Of a stretch of 64,000 bases of DNA, positions 49,701-57,500 are shown piece after piece. The stretch spans positions 207,195 through 271,194 of the forward strand of contig VYZB01000120.1 of the NCBI GenBank assembly GCA_013397455.1. The letters run 5' to 3'. The notes beneath the pieces were generated by a model. The model did not search any database. It saw only the letters and a list, made by a program, of their open reading frames with translations, and was not told where the DNA came from. How positions within the stretch are numbered: the stretch's first letter is position 1; each line of letters starts with the position of its first letter. Origin of the DNA: Crotophaga sulcirostris. Lineage: Eukaryota > Chordata > Aves > Cuculiformes > Crotophagidae. The translations under genes were made by a program, and so were the position numbers.

Positions 49701-51828
49701 AGGCCTGGAACACCTCCCCTGTGAAGAGAGGCTGAGAGAGCTGGGGTTGTTCAGTGTGGAGAAAAGAATAAGTCAAGGAGACCTTATAGAGGCTTTTCAA
49801 TACTCAAAGGGGGCTTATAAGAAATCTGAAGAAAAACTTTTTAGCAGGGTCTGTACCACTAGGACAAGGGGTAATGGTTTTAAACTAAATGAGAAGAGGT
49901 TTAGACTAGATATAACAAAGATTTTTTTTACGCTGAGGGTGGCGAGGCACTGGAACAGGTTGCCCAGAGCGGTGGTGGAAGCCCCACCCTTGGAAGTGTT
50001 CAAGGCCAGGTCGGATGGGGCTCTGAGCAACTTGATCAAGTGGAAGGTGTTCCTGCTCACTGCAGGGGGTTTAGATGAGATCATAGAATAGTTTGGGTTG
50101 GAAGGGACCTTAAAGATCATCCAGTTTCAACCCCCCTGCCATGAGCAGGGACACCTCCCACCAGACCAGGCTGCTCAAGACCTCATCCAACCTGGCCTTG
50201 AAGACTTCCAGGGAGGGGACATCCACAATGTTTTTAGACAACTTGTGCCAGTGCCTCACTACCCTCATCGTGAAGAATTTCATCCTAACACCTAGTCTCA
50301 ATCTTCCTCCTTCCAATTTAAAGCCATTCCCCCTTGTCCTATCACTCCTTGCCCTTAAAAAAAGTCCCTCCCCAGCTTTATTGTAGGTCTGCCCGTCACC
50401 TTCTCTTCTCCAGGCTGAACAACTCCAATTCTCTCAGCCTGTCCTGATAGCGGAGGTGCTCCAGCCCTCTGATCATCTTCATGGACCTTTAAGGTCCCTT
50501 CCAAACCAAACCACTCTATGATTTCTGTAACTCACAGGGTTGAACTGACAGGTCCTGTCCTCCCTACGAGGGACTGAGGGATCACTGCTGATCCCAGTGG
50601 GAATTGAAACATGCTCATAACCGCAGTAGTGCCAGCCCCTGGGAATGCCTGGCATATTATATAGAGATAGTTACAAATCCTCTGGGATAATACACCCCCA
50701 CACACACACAAACAGAGCCCCGCCTCACAACTCTCACTGCTCCTATCCCACCCCCCAGACACAGACCCCCCCCTAGATCGCCCTCCACACACAGAGACCA
50801 CCTCCATGCAGAGACCCACCCCAGATGCACCCTCCAAACACCCCCCCAGAGACTCCCACACAGAGACCCCCTCCAGACACACCCCCCGCACATACAGAGA
50901 CCCCCTCCAGNNNNNNNNNNNNNNNNNNNNNNNNNNNNNNNNNNNNNNNNNNNNNNNNNNNNNNNNNNNNNNNNNNNNNNNNNNNNNNNNNNNNNNNNNN
51001 NNNNNNNNNNNNNNNNNNNNNNNNNNNNNNNNNNNNNNNNNNNNNNNNNNNNNNNNNNNNNNNNNNNNNNNNNNNNNNNNNNNNNNNNNNNNNNNNNNNN
51101 NNNNNNNNNNNNNNNNNNNNNNNNNNNNNNNNNNNNNNNNNNNNNNNNNNNNNNNNNNNNNNNNNNNNNNNNNNNNNNNNNNNNNNNNNNNNNNNNNNNN
51201 NNNNNNNNNNNNNNNNNNNNNNNNNNNNNNNNNNNNNNNNNNNNNNNNNNNNNNNNNNNNNNNNNNNNNNNNNNNNNNNNNNNNNNNNNNNNNNNNNNNN
51301 NNNNNNNNNNNNNNNNNNNNNNNNNNNNNNNNNNNNNNNNNNNNNNNNNNNNNNNNNNNNNNNNNNNNNNNNNNNNNNNNNNNNNNNNNNNNNNNNNNNN
51401 NNNNNNNNNNNNNNNNNNNNNNNNNNNNNNNNNNNNNNNNNNNNNNNNNNNNNNNNNNNNNNNNNNNNNNNNNNNNNNNNNNNNNNNNNNNNNNNNNNNN
51501 NNNNNNNNNNNNNNNNNNNNNNNNNNNNNNNNNNNNNNNNNNNNNNNNNNNNNNNNNNNNNNNNNNNNNNNNNNNNNNNNNNNNNNNNNNNNNNNNNNNN
51601 NNNNNNNNNNNNNCCCCCGACCCCCTACGGCAAAACAAACCCGGAGGCCTCGGCGCAGCTCAGGCCTCCGCTCCTCTCCCCGCCTCCCGCTCTTACCTTG
51701 CACTCGGCCTTCTCCTTCTCGGCCTCGCAGAAGTTGACGGGCGCCAGGCCGGGCAGGTAGAAGGCGGTAGCAGGCGGGGAGGCGGCGGCCGCCAGGGCCG
51801 CGGCGATGAGGAGGCGCCTCAGGGCCAT
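22633..51828 (-). CDS. TM9SF2: TM9SF2, transmembrane 9 superfamily member 2 (17 coding exons, complete)
   Basis: Joined exons (minus strand, high to low): 51828-51697, 46008-45941, 44891-44798, 44099-43972, 39479-39350, 37772-37648, 36789-36678, 34165-34086, 33990-33882, 33758-33626, 33379-33260, 31105-31048, 30429-30270, 28787-28636, 27594-27483, 26897-26726, 22700-22633. The sum is 1953 nt, 650 residues plus TGA, and every junction keeps frame. Seen: signal peptide about 1-22, with the mature start [12 protein letters not shown]; lumenal domain about 23-289; membrane segments near 291-312, 349-377, 384-408, 419-443, 452-478, 508-533, 538-566, 579-602 and 611-641; C-terminal KVD. Known of the family: nonaspanins of endosome and Golgi membranes. 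The KXD/E tail is a COPI-type Golgi retention signal. TM9SF2 supports Golgi localisation of glycosylation enzymes such as NDST1 and affects glycosphingolipid synthesis. From memory the human protein is 663 residues; the 13-residue difference lies entirely in the signal peptide. No stop, frameshift or missing exon was seen. Other TM9SF paralogues fit less well because the match to TM9SF2 runs along the whole protein. Confidence 0.97.
22701..26725. other. TM9SF2 intron 16
   Basis: A 4.0-kb intron with GTAAGT donor and TTTTTAG-type acceptor. AT-rich; no CR1 or other repeat recognised. Confidence 0.8.
26726..26897 (-). CDS. TM9SF2: TM9SF2 exon 16 (residues 572-629)
   Basis: Acceptor TTCTAG, donor GTAAGT. 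It encodes DYHWQWRSF, membrane segment 8 ([17 protein letters not shown]) and most of membrane segment 9 ([18 protein letters not shown]). It ends one base into a Gly codon. Confidence 0.96.
27483..27594 (-). CDS. TM9SF2: TM9SF2 exon 15 (residues 534-571)
   Basis: Acceptor TTATAG, donor GTAAGA. It encodes membrane segment 7, including [20 protein letters not shown] and the CYFHLCAE end. Phase 0. Confidence 0.96.
28636..28787 (-). CDS. TM9SF2: TM9SF2 exon 14 (residues 484-534)
   Basis: Acceptor TTAAAG, donor GTAAGT. It encodes the conserved loop [15 protein letters not shown] and membrane segment 6 ([20 protein letters not shown]). The Trp codon is split after TG. Confidence 0.96.
30270..30429 (-). 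CDS. TM9SF2: TM9SF2 exon 13 (residues 430-483)
   Basis: Acceptor TTTTCAG, donor GTAAGT. It encodes the end of membrane segment 4 ([12 protein letters not shown]), the loop [12 protein letters not shown] and membrane segment 5, ending in GAYFGFKKN. Phase 0. Confidence 0.96.
31048..31105 (-). CDS. TM9SF2: TM9SF2 exon 12 (residues 411-430)
   Basis: This is the shortest exon (58 bp). Acceptor ATACAG, donor GTAAGC. It encodes [19 protein letters not shown] at the start of membrane segment 4, with the Gly codon split after GG. Confidence 0.95.
31106..33259. other. TM9SF2 intron 11
   Basis: A 2.2-kb intron with no repeat, RNA gene or hidden exon recognised. Confidence 0.8.
33260..33379 (-). CDS. 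TM9SF2: TM9SF2 exon 11 (residues 371-411)
   Basis: Acceptor TTCACAG, donor GTGAGT. It encodes the end of membrane segment 2, the loop SPANRG and membrane segment 3 with [13 protein letters not shown]. It ends one base into a Ser codon. Confidence 0.96.
33626..33758 (-). CDS. TM9SF2: TM9SF2 exon 10 (residues 327-371)
   Basis: Acceptor TTTACAG. Two GT dinucleotides are possible at the donor; the one followed by AAGT (GTAAGT, 33625-33620) keeps frame and restores LFFACLGF with exon 11. It encodes [20 protein letters not shown], the family signature before membrane segment 2. Confidence 0.95.
33882..33990 (-). CDS. TM9SF2: TM9SF2 exon 9 (residues 290-326)
   Basis: Intron 8 is only 95 bp. Acceptor ATTCAG, donor GTAAGT. 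It encodes membrane segment 1 ([17 protein letters not shown]) and the cytosolic start of the loop, [16 protein letters not shown]. Confidence 0.96.
34086..34165 (-). CDS. TM9SF2: TM9SF2 exon 8 (residues 264-290)
   Basis: Acceptor CTTCAG, donor GTGAGA. It encodes [20 protein letters not shown], the juxtamembrane block before the first post-signal membrane helix. The divergent start EEKN replaces human EDDK. Confidence 0.95.
34166..36677. other. TM9SF2 intron 7
   Basis: A 2.5-kb AT-rich intron. A 115-codon open frame on the plus strand (34541-34888) has no recognisable motif and is not called. Confidence 0.8.
36678..36789 (-). CDS. TM9SF2: TM9SF2 exon 7 (residues 226-263)
   Basis: Acceptor CTGCAG, donor GTGAGT. 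It encodes [13 protein letters not shown] and the conserved [10 protein letters not shown] that closes the lumenal beta-rich domain. Phase 0 at its 3' end. Confidence 0.96.
37648..37772 (-). CDS. TM9SF2: TM9SF2 exon 6 (residues 185-226)
   Basis: Acceptor ATTGCAG, donor GTTAGT. It encodes [19 protein letters not shown] and [12 protein letters not shown] of the lumenal domain. It ends two bases into a Ser codon completed by exon 7. Confidence 0.96.
39350..39479 (-). CDS. TM9SF2: TM9SF2 exon 5 (residues 141-184)
   Basis: Acceptor TTTGCAG, donor GTATGT. It encodes the hallmark lumenal motif [20 protein letters not shown] followed by [10 protein letters not shown]. It ends in an intact Asn codon (phase 0). 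Confidence 0.96.
39716..39878 (+). mobile_element. CR1 LINE fragment in TM9SF2 intron 4
   Basis: A plus-strand CR1 3' end with AATCTCCCCAGGGAAGTGGT and GGACCAGATGATCCCTGAGG, ending near GGCATTCTC. It lies about 240 bp upstream of exon 5 and is the only CR1 seen between 20.3 and 48.7 kb. Confidence 0.8.
42967..43003. other. 18-bp exact duplication around a single N
   Basis: Two identical 18-bp copies (42967-42984 and 42986-43003) flank one N at 42985, in intron 4 of TM9SF2. This looks like two contig ends that overlap but were joined with a spacer rather than merged. Confidence 0.8.
43972..44099 (-). CDS. TM9SF2: TM9SF2 exon 4 (residues 99-141)
   Basis: Acceptor TTCTTAG, donor GTAAGT. It begins [10 protein letters not shown] and ends at LLNYQHHW, with the Trp codon split after TG. 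This is a lumenal segment with paired cysteines. Confidence 0.95.
44798..44891 (-). CDS. TM9SF2: TM9SF2 exon 3 (residues 67-98)
   Basis: Acceptor AATTCAG; it encodes the conserved nonaspanin block FDFCQ...[15 protein letters not shown]. The donor is unusual: AGG followed by GTTTGT at 44797-44792. Only this GT restores the frame into exon 4 (phase 0). An alternative junction one base earlier would start with GG and is not a donor. Confidence 0.93.
45253..45271. repeat. AT/CA microsatellite in TM9SF2 intron 2
   Basis: ATATATATACACACACACA, a short compound dinucleotide repeat. A near-identical one lies at 45644-45666. Confidence 0.85.
45644..45666. repeat. AT/CA microsatellite in TM9SF2 intron 2
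   Basis: A run of AT then CA dinucleotides, the second of two similar compound microsatellites about 390 bp apart. Confidence 0.85.
45941..46008 (-). CDS. TM9SF2: TM9SF2 exon 2 (residues 45-67)
   Basis: Acceptor CTTTCAG at the high end, donor GTAAGT at 45940-45935. It encodes the lumenal stretch [18 protein letters not shown] and ends two bases into an Ala codon. The start residues SG replace AE of the human protein. Confidence 0.95.
48713..48900 (+). mobile_element. CR1 LINE fragment in TM9SF2 intron 1
   Basis: A diverged plus-strand CR1 3' segment that starts GAGGGTGGTGCAGCACTGTA and ends near CATTTCTATGATC. It is antisense to TM9SF2 and distant from any splice site. Confidence 0.75.
49683..50079 (+). 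mobile_element. CR1 LINE 3' part, interrupted (outer element)
   Basis: Plus-strand CR1 3' region in TM9SF2 intron 1, with words such as GAGAGGCTGAGAGAGCTGGG and GGTGGCGAGGCACTGGAACA. It breaks off at 50079 and its missing 3' tail reappears at 50486-50527, so a second CR1 has split it. Confidence 0.88.
50080..50485 (-). mobile_element. CR1 LINE nested inside another CR1, opposite strand
   Basis: It starts TCATAGAATAGTTTGGGTTGG, the antisense CR1 3' end, and continues through the antisense 3' region to about 50485. It sits inside the plus-strand CR1 and is therefore the younger insertion. The two together form a large imperfect inverted repeat. Confidence 0.88.
50486..50527 (+). mobile_element. 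3' tail of the interrupted outer CR1
   Basis: Reads CTTTAAGGTCCCTTCCAAAC and ends CTCTATGATTTCTG, the plus-strand CR1 terminus that continues the element broken at 50079. Confidence 0.85.
50690..50910. repeat. CA/CCCTC-rich tandem array at the edge of the assembly gap
   Basis: C- and CA-rich imperfect repeats contain the word CAGAGACCCCCTCCAG at 50861-50876 and 50895-50910, and a variant at 50792-50807. The array runs straight into the N run, so its full length is unknown. Confidence 0.8.
50911..51613. other. Assembly gap, 703 N
   Basis: An unbroken run of N inside TM9SF2 intron 1, between a tandem array and the GC-rich exon 1. No coding exon appears to be lost, because exons 1 and 2 join to the expected protein. 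The true gap length is not known from the sequence. Confidence 0.99.
51697..51828 (-). CDS. TM9SF2: TM9SF2 exon 1 (residues 1-44)
   Basis: The ATG at 51828-51826 has a strong Kozak context (GCC before, G after). The exon encodes an Ala/Leu-rich signal peptide, probably cleaved after ATA (residue 22), and the mature start [12 protein letters not shown] typical of TM9SF proteins. It ends in a complete Lys codon followed by the donor GTAAGA at 51696-51691, phase 0. Exon 1 is GC-rich and lies in the CpG island, 83 bp from the assembly gap. Confidence 0.95.
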
Positions 51829-52110
51829 GGCGGGAAGGGAAGGGGGGCGCGAGCCGGCTTGGTCCCCTGGGCGCCTCGAGCAGCGGCGGCGGCAACAGCG
51901 GCTTCGTCCCCCCCCGCCCTGACGGGCGCCACTTCCGGCTTCGCTCCGGCGCGCGACACGTCAGCCTCGCGCGGGCCGCCTGGCGGGGGGGCGGGGCCGG
52001 CGCGCGCTCGTGGCCACGCCCAAGCGCCGCCGCAGGGATCGCTTCCGGGGGAAGCGTCCTGGCCCCTCCCCGCCCCTCCCGCCCCCCAGCGCTTTTGTTG
52101 CCATGGCGCC
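51829..52110 (-). promoter_or_regulatory. TM9SF2 CpG-island promoter and 5' UTR
   Basis: GC-rich, CpG-dense sequence lies directly upstream of the TM9SF2 start, and the island also covers exon 1. Visible motifs: an ETS-type CCGGAAGTG on the minus strand at 51938-51930; a CRE half site TGACGT on the minus strand at 51963-51958; a GC box GGGGCGGGGC at 51988-51997; and C-rich GC boxes around 52068-52085. No TATA box is obvious. This is typical of a housekeeping vertebrate promoter; the exact transcription start cannot be placed. Confidence 0.75.
52040..52056. promoter_or_regulatory. Palindromic ETS-like site
   Basis: Two perfect 7-bp arms (CGCTTCC and GGAAGCG) flank three G bases. Each arm carries a GGAA core on one strand, as in paired ETS sites of housekeeping promoters. 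Function is inferred only. Confidence 0.4.
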
Positions 52111-52134
52111 ACTGGGGAAGGGGGGGCGGTGGAA

Positions 52135-52945
52135 AGAGAGCGACTCCTGGGCAGAGGGAGGGAGTCTTGGGACGGGGAGAACGACCCTTGGCGGTCAGAG
52201 CCTCCTGTAATGGTGGGAGCGACCCCTGGTATTGGCAGCTACCCCTGGAGTTGGGAGCGACCCTTTGGAAGTGGGAGCGACCCTGGGCAGGAGGAGCCAC
52301 CGCTGGAGCTGGGAGCGACCCCTGCGTGGGGGAGCGCCCCCTGGCGGCTGAGAACGAACGCCTGGCGGAGGGGGGGAGGACCCTGGGGGAGGAAGCGACC
52401 CTTTGGAAGTGGGAGCGACCCCTTGGAGAAGGAGAACAACCCTTGGGAAGGGGGAGCAATCCTTGGAGGGAGGAGCGACCCCTGGCGGAGGGAGTGACCT
52501 TGGGGAAGGGAACAACCCTTGGTGGAGGGAGAAGCCCCTGGGCAATGGGATGGACTCTTGGGGCGGGGGGGAACAACCTCTGGGAGCGGGGAGAAACCCT
52601 TGGAGGTCAGAATCACCCCTAATGGGGGCGACCCTTTGGAAGTGGGAGTGACTTCGGGCAGAGGGGAGCGACCCCTGCAACTGGGAGAGACCCCTCATGG
52701 TGGCGACCGACCCTTGGATCTGAGAGTGACCCCGGGCAAAGGGAGCCACCCTTGGAGAGGGGAGTGACCCTGGGCTACAGAGCGAGCTCTGGGAGAACAA
52801 CCCAGGGAAGGGACCTACAAGGATCATGGAGTCCAACTCCTGCCCCTGCACAGGACAATCCCTGGGAGGAGGGAGCGACCCCTTATGGTGGGGAGCCACC
52901 CTGGTAGTGGGAGCGACCCTTAGCGGGGGGAGCAACCCCTGACAG
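52135..52945. repeat. Degenerate ~20-bp minisatellite upstream of TM9SF2
   Basis: About 35-40 diverged units of 19-21 bp run through this stretch, with a core like GGGAGCGACCCTTGGAAG. Near-identical units, for example, lie around 52251-52280 and 52396-52422. It is purine-rich on the plus strand and has few stops in several frames, which creates long but meaningless open frames. A short CR1 piece (52810-52863) interrupts it. Confidence 0.9.
52810..52863 (-). mobile_element. CR1 fragment inside the minisatellite
   Basis: GGGACCTACAAGGATCATGG then AGTCCAACTCCTGCCCCTGC and ACAGGACAATCCC, an antisense CR1 internal piece. Minisatellite units resume directly after it. Confidence 0.7.
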
Positions 52946-53105
52946 GGGGTCACAGCAAGGCCTGGGCCCAGTCCTGGTCAGGCCCCGTGGCTGTTCCCTT
53001 TTAAATACATTTTGTCTTATTTTTTAACTTTTTTTTTTTTTTTTAATTTGCAAGCATTTCATTTTGGACAGAAAACAAGTGGGATCTGGAGCTGCTTTCT
53101 TAGGG

Positions 53106-53529
53106 TTTGGAGCACAAGTCCTATAAGGAGCAGCTTGGGGAAGTGGAGTTGTTTAGCTGGGAGAAGAGGAGGCTGAGGAGAGACCTCATTGCTCTCTACA
53201 GCTCCCTGAAAGGAGGTTGTAGTGAGGTGGGTGCTGGTCTGCTCTCCCAAGTAACAAGCGATAGGATGAGAGGAAATGCCCTCAAGTTGTGCCAGGGGAG
53301 GTTTAGTTTAGATATTGGGAAAATTTTCTTTACTGAAAGCGTGGTGAAGTATTGGAACAGGCTGCCCAGGGAAGTGTGTGGGGGTCTCCATCCCTGGAGG
53401 TGCTAAAAAAATGTGTAGACATGGCACTTCAGGACATGGTTTAGTAGGCACAGTGGTGTTGGGCACGGTTAGTGTTTTTGAATGATCTTAGAGGTTCTTT
53501 CCAACCTTAATGATTCCATGATTCTATTC
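53106..53529 (+). mobile_element. CR1 LINE 3' fragment upstream of TM9SF2
   Basis: A plus-strand CR1 with GAAGAGGAGGCTGAGGAGAG, TGGAACAGGCTGCCCAGGGA and the tail AATGATTCCATGATTCTATT. It is about 420 bp long. Confidence 0.9.
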
Positions 53530-53989
53530 TACCAGAGTTTTCAGTTTTCAAACTGAACTAAGGGCGAGACCTCCCACGTGATGAGTGGAGCTGGGAGAGA
53601 CAAGCAGGCAGGCAGGAGTTGGCTGTGGTGGACATTCATTCCAGCTCAGCGTTCAGAATAACCTGGCTCCATGTGCCCTCCGTGTCATTGATGACTGCTG
53701 TCATGTAGCACCATCTACCGAAAAAAATCTCCACTGAAAAAAACCACCTGTAGAAGGGGCAGGCATAAAAAGCCCATTGTTTTGATAATGTAGGAGAGGA
53801 TGTTGCTCAGATTCCCATTTTACCTTTGCCTACTTCCTAATATTTTCCATCACTCCATGTTTGTGCAGCTTTAGGAATGCCAAACAACAGGCTCTAATGA
53901 AAAACTATTTATAAATGTTGCAGCATTTCCACTAATTTCCATGATTCTCACAACATTGGATTTTCCATGATTCTCACACATGGAAATTG

Positions 53990-54116
53990 GATGAGGCACT
54001 TAGTGCCATGGTTTAGATGATGGGTTGATGTTGGTGTTAGTATTAGTGTTGGGTTATAGGTTGGACTCGATGACCTCAGAGGTCTTCTCCAACCTTGTAG
54101 TACTGTGATACTGTAA
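53990..54116 (+). mobile_element. CR1 LINE terminal fragment
   Basis: GGCACTTAGTGCCATGGTTT, then GGTTGGACTCGATGACCTCA and the tail GTACTGTGATACTGT. A diverged plus-strand CR1 end. Confidence 0.85.
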
Positions 54117-54540
54117 CATCTTTGATTTCTATACTTCCATTTGTTAAAGGGTTTGGGGGTACACCAGTTGTTCCTGCAATCCTACATATAGCCAAGGTCT
54201 CCAAGCAACTGAGGTATTTCTAGTAAAGTCAGTAAGGAATGAACAAGGCTGTCTGAAGGGTTACCTGCTCTGTGTCCTGCAACACAGTAAACGAGTGCCT
54301 GAGAAAGCGATGAATGAGATGCCTGGCTGCAGTGGTCAGCCAGGGTGGAGCTCCACGTGGGTTAATTCACACAGCATCTGAGCAGATATGGGGTTGAGCT
54401 CCTAAACTCCTAGGCCACATAATGTAGTCCTTAGATAAAATTATTTTAATATACTTTTATATTCTTTCTACATTACATAAGCCATTCTTAGTTTTAGATA
54501 AACATATGTTGATTTATAACATTATATACATAGGTATTTT

Positions 54541-54558
54541 TATCTATATATATATATT
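54541..54558. repeat. TA microsatellite
   Basis: TATCTATATATATATATT within an AT-rich stretch. Confidence 0.75.
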
Positions 54559-57500
54559 CAAAATGTAAGTTGTTCATCTACCTTTCTCATTCCTAGGTCT
54601 AATTCCTACTTGTCTCATCCTGTAGATACCCCAAGAGCACAATTATAAGATCAAGCCCTGTGACAAGCAGAGCTGGGGAAGTAATCCCTGTTCCCTCTTT
54701 TTAGTTAAAATTACTCATGGTTAGGGTAATCAGGTTGTAAATGACCCAGGTTCAGTTCCTCTTCTGTTGCAAGGGAATTCAAATGTTATCTCCCATTTCC
54801 CAGGTTAATATTCCAGGCAAATTACTTTTGTGGGCCTAATTCCATTCCTTTTCATGAGAGAGTATTTAAAAGCCTTTGCCCATTTAGTCCTCATCTTCCT
54901 TGAGAACATTCCAAAAGCTGCAAGATGAGAAGCAGTTGTGATGTGCTTTGTGTCTCTTTTAAACCCCTTTTCTTACTCTGCCTTCATGACTACAAAACTT
55001 ACTGACTCAGAGCAATTTTAAGGGGTGAACTGGCTGTTGGTTCAAAGGGCATTTCAGTGGGTGTGATACATATGCTATGATGCTCCCTCCTCTCTGCTCT
55101 ACAAAGATGATGTGGAAGAACAGTTTGTAGACTGTGTTATTAATTCAATAGAGTAAACTCATTTAGAACAGCTGTAGCCATGGGTTACAATGCCAGGAAC
55201 AGCCATGACCCTTGATATCTAATTTCAGCCTGGACAAACCCCATCTTCTCTGATTTAATGAGAGCTTCAGTGGGAATTTGCTTCGTAATTTCTCATCTTA
55301 GATTCCTTTCCTATAGATTTTACAGCCATAGGTTACCAGTCAGGAAGCATTGTTTTAGTGCCAGAAGAACAAGTATCACAGGTTTAATCATAAGAAATTC
55401 CAAGGTCATGCAACACTGAAATAAAACACAGGGAAAAATACTGTTTCAGAGATTAATGAACCAACAGAAGCTATAGCAAAAGAACAGCCTGAGGTTTTTC
55501 CTGAGAAAATCTCCTGATAAGGAAATATAAAGATGAGAAGATAGAGTGGTCAGAAACTGCTGGGAAAATAAGTGTCAGTCCTTGAAAACTGTTACCGCTT
55601 TTTTGTTATGACAAGCTGCTGTGAATAACCTTTGATATTATTGTGGTGGTTCTCACCCTTGGCTGCTTATGCCTGGGCTGCAAGGGGTGCCTCCTTCTCT
55701 GGGGGATTCACAGCTCTCATAATTTAGTTCTTCATTTCAGAAACAAACTCTTAAAAGTCCCTTGTATCCTATACTTCAGTGCCTAGTGCTTTCTCCCAGC
55801 ATATTCCCTCCCTTTCCCAAGGGTGCTGACACCCGCTTTTCTCACTATAGCACCTTAGCAGCCAAGCCTTGGGGCTATTCCACTTGCTGTGAAATAAATA
55901 TTCCTTGCTGTGGAGGGTACAAGCACATAACTGAGATTCCCCTGCTATGGGTTTTAGAGCCACAGGTTATAATTCAGTGTGTGTGTGTTTTAGTATGAGA
56001 AGAGCAGAATAATACTCTGATGCCTAATGTTTAACATGCTAACTGGATGCAGCTAACATCCACTTTATTGCTAATAGTGATTTCAACATATATATTTTTT
56101 TAAATGTTTATTATAAACTATGAGTTTGCAGCCTGGAGCCCAAATTTCCCTTCTTGCAGATGAGGTCCCCTAACAAGTAAAACAAGGAGTTTTGTAAGTG
56201 AGCACACTCTCTCCTGAGACAATCAGCCCTAGTAACTTAACAGCAATATTCATATTTGGGGGAAATCCTCTGCTATTAGGTAGCTCCTAGACTGGTAGTT
56301 TGGCCATTTTTCTAGAAAGCAAGAAGTATGGCTGAGGACCTTATCAGGTGAAGGTGAAAGAAGAACTGGAGTCCCAGATGGCTGTACTAACAATCATCAC
56401 CGGTAAGGATTCCTCCCCCTGCCAGCAGGTGTATCAACTTCTTGCATATGAAACAGGTTTGTGAAGGTTGGTCGTGTTTTGACCTGAGAAGATTTGAGTA
56501 ATGCAGTGCTGCTAAGCATAAGGTACTTCTGCAAGTGATTGGAGGCCAAATTTTAGGAAACTTTGAACTGGAACATGGAGGGATTTTTTTACCTCCTCAG
56601 TGAGATGACAGCAGGGCAGGGGTCTGGCTCTGTGCCTGCAGTGGAAGTCGAGCACATCAAGTGCCCTAGTCCTTTTGTGTATCTAAAGCTTCCTTGGCAA
56701 TAGGATCATGTCATTGTCCACATTGTCTGTGGGACTGATCCCACATGGATGGATGTCAGCATTGTCTGCAAGGTCCCAGGACAGAAATCCTGCTGGTTCT
56801 CCTCTCTCTTTCCTAAGGCACAGTCTTCTGGTGGGCAGGAGTTGGCCTCCTGCACCTCAGGACCATTGCAGCAGCCATGTTGCAACCTGCGAATGCTTTG
56901 TGGGGCTTGGTGATGTGTGAAATCTGCTTCTCCTTCAGGTCAAAGTAGAGCTGCAACGTTCCAGGAAAAGCATATCCTCTTGAACAGCAGCCAGTTCTCT
57001 ACCTAAGTAAATAGTGCGGTGTTCGGACTCATCACACACCGTGTACAAACTCACCTGTTCGTGCCATTGCTGTCTTTGTTTCTCTTTTATGACTTGCGAG
57101 TCTGTTTGGTTATGGGGCTCTTTTTTTTTAATCTTTGTTCAGATGTTAGATCCGGCACCTCTTGTGATTTTATGACCAGCTTCAAATTAATATTTAGCTC
57201 AAATCCTTTCAGGCTTTTCATGTACTATAAAGGCCTGTGTCCTTTTTCCCACTATTTCATATGACACTAGAAATGTGCAGTCAGTTTGATACCTGGCTTG
57301 CCGAATTAAAAAGAGAACGGGCTAACAATAAAATAAACAAAGAAGAGCTCTATCAGGTAAAAACTGCTACTGAATTACATCTAAAAAGAAAATGCTGAGA
57401 TGATTATAGAGCCATCACTGTATATTAAAAGCTAAATTCAGTTTGGCCAGCTTCTTTGCCTTGGCTGTGGGGCGGAGCCTTTGGAGTGCGACAAGAGAGC

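Larger units (their letters stand above)
46009..51696. other. TM9SF2 intron 1
   Basis: It spans 5688 bp including 703 N. It holds a CR1 fragment, the nested CR1 pair, a tandem array and the gap. It is the most repeat-laden intron of the gene. 46009-48700 shows no repeat I can name. Confidence 0.8.

Noticed and set aside
49747..50091. 114-codon open frame on the plus strand
   Set aside because: CR1 3' region translation; not a gene.
50806..52497. 563-codon open frame on the plus strand
   Set aside because: Same cause: N run plus tandem repeats, antisense to TM9SF2 exon 1 and the promoter.
50657..52576. 639-codon open frame on the minus strand
   Set aside because: It reads through 703 N, overlaps TM9SF2 exon 1 in another frame, and is otherwise made of minisatellite translation. 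It is not a gene.
52195..52953. 252-codon repetitive Pro/Arg/Ser-rich open frame on the minus strand
   Set aside because: It lies wholly within the ~20-bp minisatellite; several frames are open at once because the unit lacks stops. No start context or splice signals support it.
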